Shown here one piece after another: positions 16,040 through 25,339 of a DNA stretch of 64,000 bases (its first letter is position 1; every line of letters begins with the position of its first letter). Position numbers and translations under genes: made by a program. The notes beneath the pieces are model-generated. The model ran no database searches, was not told the origin of the DNA, and saw only the letters and a list, made by a program, of their open reading frames with translations. Where the stretch lies: NCBI RefSeq assembly GCF_946480385.1, contig NZ_CAMLJP010000016.1, positions 4,639 to 68,638 on the forward strand, given 5' to 3'. This DNA is from an uncultured Azospirillum sp. GTDB taxonomy: Bacteria; Pseudomonadota; Alphaproteobacteria; Azospirillales; Azospirillaceae.

Positions 16040-17068
16040 TTAAGGAGCGCTCGTCCGCCGCCGGTTCCGCGCCATCCGATCGGCCGTTTTCAGCGCAGCG
16101 ATCAGGCTCGTCGCATTGGCGGTGCCCGTTCCGGCGATGTCCAGCGCGGTCCCGTGATCGGGCGAGGTGCGGACGAAGGGCAGACCCAACGTGATGTTCA
16201 CGCCGCCGTCGAAATCCACCGTCTTCACCGGGATCAGCGCCTGATCGTGGTACATGCACAACGCAGCGTCATAGCCGCGGCGGGCGGCGGCGTGGAACAT
16301 GGTGTCGGGCGGGCGCGGGCCGGAGACGTCGATGCCGTCCGCGCGCAGGATGGCGATGGCCGGCTCGATGATGTCGATCTCTTCGCGGCCCATCGCCCCG
16401 CCCTCCCCCGCATGGGGGTTGAGCCCGGCGACGGCCAGCCGTGGCCGCTCGATGCCAAAATCACGCGCCAGCGAGGCCGCTGTGACCCGGCCGGCATGGA
16501 CGATGGCCTCAGTGGTCAGCAGGGTCACCGCATCGCGCACGGAGACATGGATGGTCACCGGCACCACCCGCAGGTCGGCCGCCGCCAACATCATGATCGG
16601 CTCATCTGTCAGGCCGGCCAGATGCGCCAGATATTCGGTGTGGCCGGGATGGCGGAAGCCGGCAGCGTAGAGCGAGGATTTCTGGATCGGGTTGGTGACC
16701 ACGGCTGCCGCTTGCCCCCCCTGCACCAGGGCAACCGCCCGGTCGATGCTGGCGATCACCGCCGCACCGTTGGCAGGGTCCGGTTTGCCGGCGACGACGG
16801 TCGTGCCGAGCCCCACCGGCAGAACCGGCAGCGCGCGGTCGAACAGCGCCACGGCCTCGTCAGGCGACGACACCGCCTGGACCGGCACCGGCAACCCGAG
16901 ACCAGCGGCCAGTGCCGCCAGCCGCGCAGGGTCGTCGAGGACGACGAACGGCGGCAAGCCGGCCTCGTGCCGGGCCGCCCAGGCCTTCAGCGTGATGTCC
17001 CCGCCGATGCCGGCCGGCTCCCCCATGGTGAGGGCCAGCGGCAGGCTGTCCGGCGGGGCGGCGGTCAC
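16040..17068 (-). CDS. pdxA: 4-hydroxythreonine-4-phosphate dehydrogenase
   Basis: PdxA oxidises 4-phosphohydroxy-L-threonine, supplying the partner substrate for PdxJ in vitamin B6 synthesis. The 342-residue protein has the N-terminal LALTMGEPAGIGGDITLKAW, the metal/substrate segment FRHPGHTEYLA, the central LNPHAGEGGAMGREE and the C-terminal MYHDQALIPVKTVDFDGGVN. All are typical. The ATG overlaps the surA stop by 4 nt. rsmA (ksgA), often the next gene, is absent here. Confidence 0.95.
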   Translation of the reverse strand: MTAAPPDSLPLALTMGEPAGIGGDITLKAWAARHEAGLPPFVVLDDPARLAALAAGLGLPVPVQAVSSPDEAVALFDRALPVLPVGLGTTVVAGKPDPANGAAVIASIDRAVALVQGGQAAAVVTNPIQKSSLYAAGFRHPGHTEYLAHLAGLTDEPIMMLAAADLRVVPVTIHVSVRDAVTLLTTEAIVHAGRVTAASLARDFGIERPRLAVAGLNPHAGEGGAMGREEIDIIEPAIAILRADGIDVSGPRPPDTMFHAAARRGYDAALCMYHDQALIPVKTVDFDGGVNITLGLPFVRTSPDHGTALDIAGTGTANATSLIAALKTADRMARNRRRTSAP

Positions 17069-18525
17069 AGGCGCGTCTCGATGAAGGCGGTGCGGCGCAG
17101 ATCGCGCAGGTAGCGGCGCGACAGCAGCTCCGCCCGCTCGGCGATCAACTCGCGTTCGATCTCGTCGCGGCCGGGCAGCTTCACCTCCTTGATCGGAGTG
17201 GGAGCCGGCGGCGGCGGCGGAGCCGGCTGGGCTTGCGGCGGCGGCTGGATCATCGGCACGTCGCGCTTGCAGACGATCAGGATCACCGCGGCGGCCGGGC
17301 TCATCAGCACCGGGCTGGCCTGCCCCAGCGGGATGCCCAGCGCGAGGTTCTGCAGGCCCGGCGCCATGTCCTTGACCCGCATGGTGCCCATGTCGCCCGA
17401 TTCCGGCATGCCGGTTTCCTTGGCGCGGGCCTGGAAGTCCCCGCAGCTCTTGATCGATTTGCGCAGCTTCTCGGCCTGTTCCTTGACGGCCTTGGCCTGC
17501 TCCTTGGACTCGATCGGAATGATGATCTGCTTCATGTTGACCGTCGCCTTGGCCACGTCGGGCCGCGCCTGCGGACGGGGCGCCGGCGGCTGGGCGACCG
17601 GCATCGGAACTTCGCCGCCGCTGCTGCCGAAGGGCCGCTGGCCACGGACCAGCAGGATATGGTAGCCGGTGGCGGTGCGGATCGGCGCCGACAGCTGCCC
17701 GCCGCGCATCCCGGCCAGGGCCTTGTCGACCTCGGGCGACAGTTCGCCGCTGCGCACCCAGCCGAGATCGCCGCCCGACGCGGCACCGGCCGACTGCGAG
17801 AACTGGCGGGCCAGCGCGGCGAAGTTGCCACCGCGCTTCACCTCCTCGACCAGACGCTCGGCATTGCGGCGCACCTCGTCGTCCTGGTCGGGGCTGTCCA
17901 CCGCCAGGAAGATCTCGGCGACCAGATACTCCGGCTTGCCGATGTTGGCCTTCAGCCGCTCCATCGCCGCGTCGATCTCGTCCTCGCCGACGACCACCTC
18001 CTGGCGGATGCGGCGCTGCATCACCTTCTGCCAGGCGAGCAGCGCGCGAATTTGATCCTTCAGGGTGGAGACCGGGACATTCTGCCGCTTCAGGGTTTCC
18101 TGAAGCTGTTGGCCGTTCATCCGGTTCTGCTCGGCGATGCGCTTGATCGCGTCCTCGATCTCGGAGGCGGACACCGTGATGCCCAGGCGCTTGGCCTCCT
18201 GCATCTGCAGGCGTTCGTCGATCAGCAGGCGCATCACCTGCGGGGTCAGGCGCTTGATCGTCTCCGGATTGCCGGCGGCACCGGCGTTCAGCAGAGCCAT
18301 GCGGATGCGGGCGTTGACGTCGGAAACGGAGACGACCTCGTCATTCACCACCGCAGCGATGCCTTCCGACCCCGGCGTCCGCGCGGGGTGCATGCCCTGA
18401 TCGGCCGGCTGCGGCGCCGCGGCGCCGGCGGCCGTTCTGACGGACTGCGCCGCGGCGGGCAAGGCCAGAAGCGCGCAGGCGGTCGCCACGGCGACGGTGG
18501 TCCGGACGGCTCGCAAACTCGACAT
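17065..18525 (-). CDS. surA: Periplasmic chaperone/peptidyl-prolyl isomerase SurA
   Basis: SurA escorts outer-membrane proteins across the periplasm. The 486-residue protein has a Sec signal peptide (cleavage near ALPAAAQS), a SurA N-terminal domain (IAAVVNDEVVSVSDVNARIR), a first parvulin domain (about residues 205-310, with GGDLGWVRSGEL) and a second, more divergent one (about 335-440). The linker is Pro-rich and another Pro-rich stretch precedes the end. The ATG at 18525 has GGAG 10 nt upstream; the TTG at 18534 lies too close to it. pdxA overlaps downstream and lptG lies upstream, but lptD, usually between lptG and surA, is missing. Confidence 0.93.
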   Translation of the reverse strand: MSSLRAVRTTVAVATACALLALPAAAQSVRTAAGAAAPQPADQGMHPARTPGSEGIAAVVNDEVVSVSDVNARIRMALLNAGAAGNPETIKRLTPQVMRLLIDERLQMQEAKRLGITVSASEIEDAIKRIAEQNRMNGQQLQETLKRQNVPVSTLKDQIRALLAWQKVMQRRIRQEVVVGEDEIDAAMERLKANIGKPEYLVAEIFLAVDSPDQDDEVRRNAERLVEEVKRGGNFAALARQFSQSAGAASGGDLGWVRSGELSPEVDKALAGMRGGQLSAPIRTATGYHILLVRGQRPFGSSGGEVPMPVAQPPAPRPQARPDVAKATVNMKQIIIPIESKEQAKAVKEQAEKLRKSIKSCGDFQARAKETGMPESGDMGTMRVKDMAPGLQNLALGIPLGQASPVLMSPAAAVILIVCKRDVPMIQPPPQAQPAPPPPPAPTPIKEVKLPGRDEIERELIAERAELLSRRYLRDLRRTAFIETRL

Positions 18526-18697
18526 GCTGCTCAAGCTCCAAAAACGGGTCGCCCGTTATTACGGTGGGGCCGGTGCCCCATGCAAACGGAATCGGACCCG
18601 GCAAACCAGTGCAAAACCAACTGGGCGGAATTATGACCGAAGGGGATAACCGGCCGCTTTGCGGCGAATGGCCCCACCCCCACCCGGCCGGCTTTCG

Positions 18698-19792
18698 TCA
18701 GCCGTCCTCCAGATGAAGAAGGGCGGCGGTTCCCAGCAACAGGCTGATGCCGGCGGGACTCCAGGCCGCCATCACGATGGGGATCGTCTCCGACATGCCA
18801 AAGGTCCGGACCACGTCGGTCATCACGAACAGGACGAATCCGGTCAGAACGCCACCGGTGACCATCGCCATTGTCCCGCCGCGCCGCGGCAGCCGCAGCG
18901 AAAAGGCGGCGGCGAACAGCACCATCGCCAGGAACAGGAAGGGCTGGGCCAGCAGCGACTGGTAATGCAGCCGGTGCCGCACGGCGGGGAAGCCGGTGGT
19001 CTCCAGCGTGTGGATGAAGCGCGGCAGCTCCCAGAAGGAGATCGTCTCCGGCGGGGCGAAGCTCTCCTCGATGGTGGCCATGTCCAATTCGGTCGGGATC
19101 GTGTAGCTGTCGAGCTTCTCCGGATCCTTCTTGGCCCGGTTCAGGACGGCGTCCTGCAGTTCCCACTTGCGGTCCTTCAGCTCGGCGCTGGGCGCGTCGA
19201 CGCGGCCAAGATAGTTCTGGTCGGCATCGAACAGGAAGACGATGACGTTCGACAGCTCGAAGGTCACCGGGTTCACCAGCTCCGCATGGATGAAGAACTG
19301 TTCCTTCTCGTTGGTCTGGCGCAGCCACAGGCCGGAACGCGAGATGTTCAGCGTGCTCGACTGCAGTTTCAGATAGCGGTCCTGCAACTGCTCGTACTTG
19401 GCGATGAACACGGCGCCGACCGGGTTGATCAGCGTCACCTTCACCACGCCGATGGCGGCGGCGGCGAACATCACCGGCATCAGGAACTGCCAGGCCGAGA
19501 CGCCGACGGCGCGGGCGACCACCAGCTCGGCGCTGCGCGTCAGCCGCCAGAAGGTGAACATGCCCGCGAACAGGATGACGAAGGGGAAGATCTGCTGCCC
19601 GATCTCCGGCAGCTTCAGCAGCGCCATTTCCACCACCAGCCCGAAGGTCACGTGTGGTTTGGTTCCGGCGCGGCGCAGCAGCTCAACCGTGTCCAGCAGC
19701 AGCACGATGGCGAGCAGGATCACCATCAGCAGGCAGAACCAGACGATGAACTGCCGCCCGATGTAGCGGGAAAGCGTAGGCGAGGAATACAT
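18698..19792 (-). CDS. lptG: LPS export ABC transporter permease LptG (YjgP/YjgQ family)
   Basis: LptF and LptG form the inner-membrane pair that extracts lipopolysaccharide for transport. The 364-residue protein has the family layout: N-terminal SRYIGRQFIVWFCLLMVILL, three spans, a periplasmic beta-jellyroll region (about 130-270) and three C-terminal spans. Start ATG 19792 follows the conserved length. LptG is favoured over LptF by position upstream of surA-pdxA and by the shape of the N-terminus. Neither lptF upstream nor lptD downstream is present, which is unusual. A GNAT gene lies upstream on the other strand. Confidence 0.85.
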   Translation of the reverse strand: MYSSPTLSRYIGRQFIVWFCLLMVILLAIVLLLDTVELLRRAGTKPHVTFGLVVEMALLKLPEIGQQIFPFVILFAGMFTFWRLTRSAELVVARAVGVSAWQFLMPVMFAAAAIGVVKVTLINPVGAVFIAKYEQLQDRYLKLQSSTLNISRSGLWLRQTNEKEQFFIHAELVNPVTFELSNVIVFLFDADQNYLGRVDAPSAELKDRKWELQDAVLNRAKKDPEKLDSYTIPTELDMATIEESFAPPETISFWELPRFIHTLETTGFPAVRHRLHYQSLLAQPFLFLAMVLFAAAFSLRLPRRGGTMAMVTGGVLTGFVLFVMTDVVRTFGMSETIPIVMAAWSPAGISLLLGTAALLHLEDG

Positions 19793-20072
19793 GCGGTGTC
19801 CGGTCTCCGGAGCCCCGCCCGACGCGCCGCCATGGCGCTTGAGGCGGACTGGCGCGGCCCCGCCCGATTGGATCGGTGCGGGCCCCCGCCGGAACAGTCC
19901 CGGCTGTTTACCCCTGTTGCGGCGCGATGACAACCGGGCCGCGGGCAGGCCTCCCTCCCGCCAATCGCGCGGCGCGATCGTTGGTGACGCATTCCTGCCT
20001 CCTTTTCCGGCTGGACTTCCTGCATCCGCACCCCAAACTGTTGGTATACAGGCTGTACGGGAGGGTCGGTCG

Positions 20073-20651
20073 ATGACGGACACCACGGTCGCAATCCGCC
20101 GGGCGCGGGCGTCGGACGCCGACGGCATGGCCCGCGTCCATGTGCAGAGCTGGCGCTCCACCTATCCCGGCCTGATCCCGGCGCAGTTCCTTGTCAATTT
20201 GTCCGAGCCGGCCGCCGCCCAGCGCTGGGCAGCCATCGCCGAGACGCGCGGCCCGGGCCAGGGTGCCTTCGTCGCCGTCGACGTCGCCGGCGGGATCGCC
20301 GCCCCCGGCAGCATCGTCGGCATCGCCTCCTTCGGCACGCGGCGGGTCGCGGTGCAGGGCCACGCAGGGGAGTTCCACGCGCTCTATCTTCTTGACGATG
20401 CAAAGGGTTACGGCATCGGCCGGCGATTGATGGCCGCGATGGCCGACCGTTTCCTGGCCGCCGGCGTCCGGTCGGCCGCGGTGTGGTGCCTGCGCGACAA
20501 CCCGTCGCGCTGGTTCTACGAACGGTTGGGCGGCATCAAGGTGGCGGAACGGCCGATCCGCTTCGCCAGCAGCGATCTGGTGGAGATCGCCTATGGCTGG
20601 CGCGACCTGACGCCGCTTGCACGCTTGTCGGCAGGGCCGGAGGTGCGGTAG
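20073..20651 (+). CDS. GNAT family N-acetyltransferase
   Basis: A 192-residue GNAT protein. The start MTDTTVAIRRARASDADGMA is typical of the fold, HVQSWRSTYPGLIP is a motif common in one GNAT subfamily, and the acetyl-CoA loop is KGYGIGRRLM, followed by WCLRDNPSRWFYERLGG. The substrate is unknown. The ATG follows GGGAGG at about 7 nt. It lies 36 nt before guaA on the same strand and may be cotranscribed with it. Confidence 0.85.
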   Translation: MTDTTVAIRRARASDADGMARVHVQSWRSTYPGLIPAQFLVNLSEPAAAQRWAAIAETRGPGQGAFVAVDVAGGIAAPGSIVGIASFGTRRVAVQGHAGEFHALYLLDDAKGYGIGRRLMAAMADRFLAAGVRSAAVWCLRDNPSRWFYERLGGIKVAERPIRFASSDLVEIAYGWRDLTPLARLSAGPEVR

Positions 20652-20687
20652 TGAGGGGCCTTGAGTCCCCCGCATCAGGATTCGTCG

Positions 20688-22256
20688 ATGTCCAGCGCCG
20701 CTTCCCTTTCCGCCGAACGCGTCCTCATTCTCGATTTCGGGTCGCAGGTCACCCAGCTCATCGCCCGCCGTGTGCGCGAGAGCGGGGTCTATTGCGAGAT
20801 CCATCCCTTCGGCATGAGCGACGAGCGTATCCGCGAGTATGACCCGAAGGCCATCATCCTGTCCGGCAGCCCGGCCTCCGTCACCGAGGCGAACGGCCCG
20901 CGCGCGCCGCAGGCGGTGTTCGACCTGAAGGTCCCGGTGCTGGGCATCTGCTACGGCCAGCAGACGATGTGCCAGCAGTTGGGCGGCAACGTCTCCGGCT
21001 CCGACCATCGCGAATTCGGCCGTGCCTTCATCGAGATCAAGGAGCCCTGCGCCCTGTTCGACGGGCTGTGGGAAGTCGGGTCGAAGGAACAGGTGTGGAT
21101 GAGCCACGGCGACCGCGTCACCGCGCTGCCGGAAGGCTTCCGCGCCGTGGCGGTCAGCGACGGCGCCCCCTTCGCCGCCATCGCCAACGACCAGCGCCGC
21201 ATGTACGGCGTTCAGTTCCACCCGGAGGTGGTCCACACCCCGCACGGCGCCCAGCTGCTGGCGAACTTCGTCCACCGCGTCGCCGGCATCAAGGGCGACT
21301 GGACCATGGCCGCCTTCAAGCAGCAGGCCATCGAGAAGATCCGCGCCCAGGTCGGCAAGGGCAAGGTGATCTGCGGCCTGTCGGGTGGCGTCGATTCGTC
21401 GGTCGCGGCCGTGCTGATCCACGAGGCCATCGGCGACCAGCTGACCTGCATCTTCGTCGACACCGGCCTGATGCGTGCCGGCGAGTCGGAAGAGGTCGTC
21501 CGGCTGTTCCGCGACCACTACAACATCCCGCTGGTCCACCGCGAGGCGTCGGACCTGTTCCTGGGCAAGCTGGCCGGCGTCACCGATCCGGAGCAGAAGC
21601 GCAAGATCATCGGCGGCCTGTTCATCGACGTCTTCGACGAGGAGAGCGCCAAGGTCGGCGGTGCGGAGTTCCTGGCCCAGGGCACCCTTTACCCCGACGT
21701 GATCGAGAGCGTGTCCTTCACCGGCGGCCCGTCGGTCACCATCAAGTCGCACCACAATGTCGGCGGCCTGCCGGAGCGGATGAAGCTGAAGCTGGTCGAG
21801 CCGCTGCGCGAGCTGTTCAAGGACGAGGTCCGCGCTCTGGGCCGCGAACTCGGCCTGCCGCCGGCCTTCATCGGCCGCCACCCCTTCCCCGGCCCGGGCC
21901 TCGCCATCCGCGTCCCGGGCGAGATCACCCCGGAGAAGCTGGAGATCCTGCGCAAGGCTGACACGATCTATCTGGAGGAAATCCGCAACGCCGGCCTCTA
22001 CGACGCGATCTGGCAGGCTTTCGCCGTTCTGCTGCCGGTCCGCACCGTCGGCGTGATGGGCGACGGCCGCACCTACGACCATGTGCTGGCTCTGCGCGCC
22101 GTGACCTCCACCGACGGCATGACCGCCGACTGGTACCCCTTCCCCCACGACTTCCTGGCGCGCGTGTCCAACCGCATCGTCAACGAAGTCCGCGGCGTCA
22201 ACCGCGTGGTCTACGACATCACGTCGAAGCCGCCGGGGACGATTGAGTGGGAGTGA
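20688..22256 (+). CDS. guaA: GMP synthase (glutamine-hydrolysing)
   Basis: GuaA aminates XMP to GMP using glutamine and ATP. The 522-residue protein has the class I amidotransferase domain with the nucleophile in [10 protein letters not shown] and the His/Glu pair in VQFHPEVVH, then the ATP-pyrophosphatase loop [10 protein letters not shown] and the C-terminal dimerisation domain ending in TIEWE, as in almost all GuaA. The ATG at 20688 has GGA upstream and gives the family's normal length. Confidence 0.97.
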   Translation: MSSAASLSAERVLILDFGSQVTQLIARRVRESGVYCEIHPFGMSDERIREYDPKAIILSGSPASVTEANGPRAPQAVFDLKVPVLGICYGQQTMCQQLGGNVSGSDHREFGRAFIEIKEPCALFDGLWEVGSKEQVWMSHGDRVTALPEGFRAVAVSDGAPFAAIANDQRRMYGVQFHPEVVHTPHGAQLLANFVHRVAGIKGDWTMAAFKQQAIEKIRAQVGKGKVICGLSGGVDSSVAAVLIHEAIGDQLTCIFVDTGLMRAGESEEVVRLFRDHYNIPLVHREASDLFLGKLAGVTDPEQKRKIIGGLFIDVFDEESAKVGGAEFLAQGTLYPDVIESVSFTGGPSVTIKSHHNVGGLPERMKLKLVEPLRELFKDEVRALGRELGLPPAFIGRHPFPGPGLAIRVPGEITPEKLEILRKADTIYLEEIRNAGLYDAIWQAFAVLLPVRTVGVMGDGRTYDHVLALRAVTSTDGMTADWYPFPHDFLARVSNRIVNEVRGVNRVVYDITSKPPGTIEWE

Positions 22257-22289
22257 GGCAAGCGGAAGGTTCCGCTGGCGAAGGATGAA

Positions 22290-22316
22290 GGGGCGGGAAA
22301 CCGCCCCTTTTCTTTT
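22290..22316 (+). terminator. Rho-independent terminator of guaA
   Basis: GGGGCGG-GAAA-CCGCCCC stem with a tetraloop followed by TTTTCTTTT, 33 nt after the guaA stop. Textbook form. Confidence 0.92.
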
Positions 22317-22333
22317 GTCGGCTCAGTTGCGGC

Positions 22334-22552
22334 TCAGAACAGCGACTCGACCGTCTGCGTTTTGGGACTGCGCCGCTTGCCGCGGACTGGTTTGGGGCTG
22401 GCCGGCAGCAGGCCCTCCCTTTGGGCGCAGAGATCGTGCCAGACATGGCCCGGCCGCTCCGGCGTCCAATACATGGGCTCGCCAAGCAGCACCTCTTCAC
22501 CGCAACAGCTGCAGGGAGGGTATGGGCTGGATGTGTGTTCGGACCGGTCCAT
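22334..22552 (-). CDS. Small Cys/His protein of unknown function
   Basis: A 72-codon frame with the arrangement C-x-C-C (PCSCCGEEV), then HVWHDLCAQREG, and a basic tail (KPVRGKRRSPK). The Cys/His spacing suggests a small zinc-binding knuckle. The frame opens further to 22618; I chose the ATG at 22552 because the upstream residues look random, but its ribosome binding site is poor. It converges on guaA beyond a terminator. Family unrecognised; moderate chance of being real. Confidence 0.5.
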   Translation of the reverse strand: MDRSEHTSSPYPPCSCCGEEVLLGEPMYWTPERPGHVWHDLCAQREGLLPASPKPVRGKRRSPKTQTVESLF

Positions 22553-22704
22553 CTCACCGTTATGCCAGTGGCGAGGCGATCCGTAAGTGATGCGGATCAA
22601 ATCCGACCGCAAGGGCACAAAAAAACGCTCAGCTCACGCTGGGAAGACGGAGGCCGGCCCTGCTCTCCCGAAATGGGGAAAAAGCGGCCGGCCATCCTAT
22701 CGTC

Positions 22705-23742
22705 TTACCGTGCGTCGGCCAGTGCGACGCAGGCGCGGTCGCGGCCGGCGAGGCTGCCGCAGCCGTCGGCGCGTTGGGAGACGAAGCGCATCACCACACG
22801 CTCTCCCTTGCCGACCGACTGAGGGGGAAGCAACGCTTCGGCGACTTCGGTGGTGAATTGCGGGCTGACCCGATGCGTGGTCGGCTGCGCCGAGTCGAGG
22901 CTGGCGACCTGGACCGGCTTGGCGGCCGGAACCACGGGTGCGGGCAGCGATGCGACCGCGACGGGGGCCGGCTCGGCGAGTTTCGGCTCGACCGGACGCG
23001 GCTCCATCCGGCGCGGCTCGACCGCGCGGGATTCCGGCACGGCGGAGGCGACCACGACCGGCGCCGGCTCGGACCGCTGCGGCAGAGCGGCCGGCTTGCC
23101 GCCTTGCGGCTTCGGTGCGTCGTCCGGCACCACCGCGACCTCGATGGCCGAGGCGCCGGCGGCCTGCGACGGCTCGCGCGGCGCCGCGCCGCGCAGAACC
23201 GGGGTCAGAGCCGCCAGATACATCTTCGTCTCGCGTGGCAGCCGCTGCTTGCCGGCCAGATGCTGGGCATAGCAGGCCGGGCCGCAATTGTAGGCGGCCA
23301 GGAAGCCGGGAGCGCCGAACAGGTCGTACATCTCGCGCAGGTACGCGGTGCCGGCCATGATGTTGTCGCGCGGGTTCGACGGGTCGGGACCGAGACCGTA
23401 CTGCGTCCGCATCAGCTCATAGGTGCCGGGCATCACCTGCATCAGCCCGATGGCCCCGGCGGAGCTGGTCAGTACCTTGCCGCTGTTGGTCGTCGCACGG
23501 CCATTGCTCTCCCGCATCATCACCGCGCGGATCCATTTCTCCGGCATGTCGTAACGCTGGGACGCCTCGCGGATCAGCGGGACCCAGCGCGACAGCGGAT
23601 CGCTCGGGTCCGGGACATAGGCGGCTTCGACCGGCGGGGCCGTCTGCACCTGCGGCGCTTCGGAGGCGCAGCCGGCCAGACCGAGGGCGAGGCACAGCAT
23701 TGCACCGGCGGCGTTGATCGTCGCGAGGTTTCGTATGACCAC
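22705..23742 (-). CDS. Lipoprotein lytic transglycosylase (SLT domain)
   Basis: A 345-residue murein-degrading enzyme. The N-terminal signal ends in a lipobox (LGLAGC), so it is probably outer-membrane anchored. The SLT domain (about residues 50-175) has the catalytic Glu in MMRESNGRA, then SSAGAIGLMQVMPGTY, DNIMAGTAYL and AAYNCGP. After it come about 100 residues rich in Pro/Val/Ala/Glu with repeated VEP/AEP units, then a short end with two Cys in GCGSLAGRDRACVA. The start is GTG at 23742, with GGA 8-10 nt upstream; an in-frame TTG lies at 23778. Neighbours are unrelated. Confidence 0.85.
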   Translation of the reverse strand: MVIRNLATINAAGAMLCLALGLAGCASEAPQVQTAPPVEAAYVPDPSDPLSRWVPLIREASQRYDMPEKWIRAVMMRESNGRATTNSGKVLTSSAGAIGLMQVMPGTYELMRTQYGLGPDPSNPRDNIMAGTAYLREMYDLFGAPGFLAAYNCGPACYAQHLAGKQRLPRETKMYLAALTPVLRGAAPREPSQAAGASAIEVAVVPDDAPKPQGGKPAALPQRSEPAPVVVASAVPESRAVEPRRMEPRPVEPKLAEPAPVAVASLPAPVVPAAKPVQVASLDSAQPTTHRVSPQFTTEVAEALLPPQSVGKGERVVMRFVSQRADGCGSLAGRDRACVALADAR

Positions 23743-24100
23743 GAGTGAATTTCCGTGCTGTTGGCGCGGGCGGGACAAGAGTTGGATCGCTTTTCAATGT
23801 ATAGGCCACGCCTGTCAAGCGACATCACGGCCGTTTACCGAATCCTGTCCCGAAGATGCCTCAAAGTTGCCCGATTTATCCCTTGTAACGAAGTCGACAA
23901 TTAGGATTTTTGGCAAATGCTGGTATGCCAATCTTCGCTGCCCATCTGGATAGGATCATCCCGTGCTCCCATCCTGTCATAAGGCGCGACAATGAGAACC
24001 TTGACGGAACATCGCCGCCCCCCCTAATGGAGGGCGCCGGCCATGCCCTCAACCGACGCCGCCTGGACCGCAAAGGGCCGGCCGAACTGGATCGACCATC
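23743..24100. other. Divergent control region, lytic transglycosylase / RND efflux
   Basis: 358 nt without a supported gene. AT-rich 23860-23950 is the likely site of both promoters. A 22-bp inverted repeat is listed separately. No regulator gene (TetR or two-component) accompanies the efflux operon. Confidence 0.5.
23910..23931. promoter_or_regulatory. 22-bp inverted repeat, candidate operator for the RND genes
   Basis: TTGGCA and TGCCAA arms are separated by 10 nt and sit in the AT-rich centre of the divergent region, 169 nt before the efflux start. The size fits a dimeric repressor site, but the partner is not known. Confidence 0.35.
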
Positions 24101-25324
24101 ATGACCGCCCCGCAACGGACCTTCACACCGGCTCCCCAGCCTTTGCAGCCTCAGCGGCCTCCGCCGCAGGGCGATGCCCCGCCGCCGCCCCGTCCACGGC
24201 GGCGGTTCGGCCGGCTGTTGCTGGTCCTTCTGGTGCTGCTGGTGGCCGGCGGCGGAGTTGCCCTGTGGCGTGCCCGCAGCCCGGCGGCACCACCTCCCGC
24301 TCCGGCCATGCCGGCGGCGGAACGGCCGGTGGAACTGACCGCGTTGGAAGTGACGGCGGTCGCACCGCGCGCACTGACGGAAACGGTGCGCCTCAGCGGC
24401 TCCGTCTCCCCTATGGAGCAGTCGGCGGTGAAGGCCGAAGTGGCCGCGAGGCTGGCCGAGGTGCTGGTGCGCGAGGGGCAGGCGGTCCGCCGCGGCGACG
24501 TGCTTGCCCGCTTCGACACGGTCGAGCTGACCGCCCGCCTGAACGAGAAGCAGGCCAATCTGGAAGGCGCCCGCGCCCAGATGGTCCTGGCCGAAAAGAC
24601 GCTGGAAAAGAACCGCACTCTGAACCGCCGCAACATCGTGTCCGACACCAGCCTGGATCAGGCCGAAAGCAGCTTCGGCTTCCAGCGCGCGCAGGTCGAT
24701 GCGCTGGCGGCGCAAGTGGAACTGGCGCGCAAGGCGCTGCGCGACGCGGTGGTGGTCAGCCCCATCGACGGCATGGTCGCCACCCGCTCCGTCAATCCGG
24801 GGGAAAATCTGGCGGTGAACGCCGCCATGTTCACCATCGTCGACCTGTCGCGGGTGGAGGTCGAGGCGACCGTTCCGGCGGAGCAGGTGGCGCGGCTCGC
24901 TGTCGGCCAGGCTGCGACCCTGCGGGTGAAAGGTTTCGGCGAGCGGGAGTTTGCCGGCCGCGTCGCCCGCATCAATCCGATGGCGCGGGCTGGTTCCCGC
25001 GCCATACCCGTCTATGTGACCATCGACAACAAGGACGGCGCGCTGCGTGGCGGCATGTTCGCCAGCGGCGAGGTCCTGGTGGCGCAGGCATCGGGCGCCA
25101 TCGCGGTGCCGCCGGTCGCCGTCCGCCATGACGACCAAGGGGACTACGTTCTGGTCATCGCCGACGGCCGTACCGAGCGCCGGCCGGTCACGCGGGTCGA
25201 TCTCTGGGCGCGCGGCGATCTGGTGCAGGTGGAGGGGCTGGCGCCGGGCGACCGCGTTGTCACCGGCAACCTGCCCGGCCTGACCGCCGGCCGCCCCGTC
25301 ACGGTTGCCGGCGCCGGCGCCTGA
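24101..25324 (+). CDS. RND efflux periplasmic adaptor (membrane fusion protein)
   Basis: A 407-residue HlyD/AcrA-type adaptor that links an inner-membrane RND pump to an outer-membrane channel. It begins with a Pro-rich cytoplasmic segment (1-35), a single span (FGRLLLVLLVLLVAGGGVAL), then a lipoyl-like half (VAARLAEVLVREGQAVRRGD), a coiled-coil hairpin (about 140-200), the returning lipoyl half (VVVSPIDGMVATRSVNPGE) and a beta-barrel. The ATG at 24101 lies 15 nt upstream-linked to the pump gene. No outer-membrane factor gene is nearby. Confidence 0.9.
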   Translation: MTAPQRTFTPAPQPLQPQRPPPQGDAPPPPRPRRRFGRLLLVLLVLLVAGGGVALWRARSPAAPPPAPAMPAAERPVELTALEVTAVAPRALTETVRLSGSVSPMEQSAVKAEVAARLAEVLVREGQAVRRGDVLARFDTVELTARLNEKQANLEGARAQMVLAEKTLEKNRTLNRRNIVSDTSLDQAESSFGFQRAQVDALAAQVELARKALRDAVVVSPIDGMVATRSVNPGENLAVNAAMFTIVDLSRVEVEATVPAEQVARLAVGQAATLRVKGFGEREFAGRVARINPMARAGSRAIPVYVTIDNKDGALRGGMFASGEVLVAQASGAIAVPPVAVRHDDQGDYVLVIADGRTERRPVTRVDLWARGDLVQVEGLAPGDRVVTGNLPGLTAGRPVTVAGAGA

Positions 25325-25339
25325 TCCGGAGCAGCCTCC

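Noticed and set aside
19908..22148. 746-codon open frame opposite guaA
   Set aside because: Shadow of guaA and the GNAT gene; composition is typical of antisense high-GC frames.
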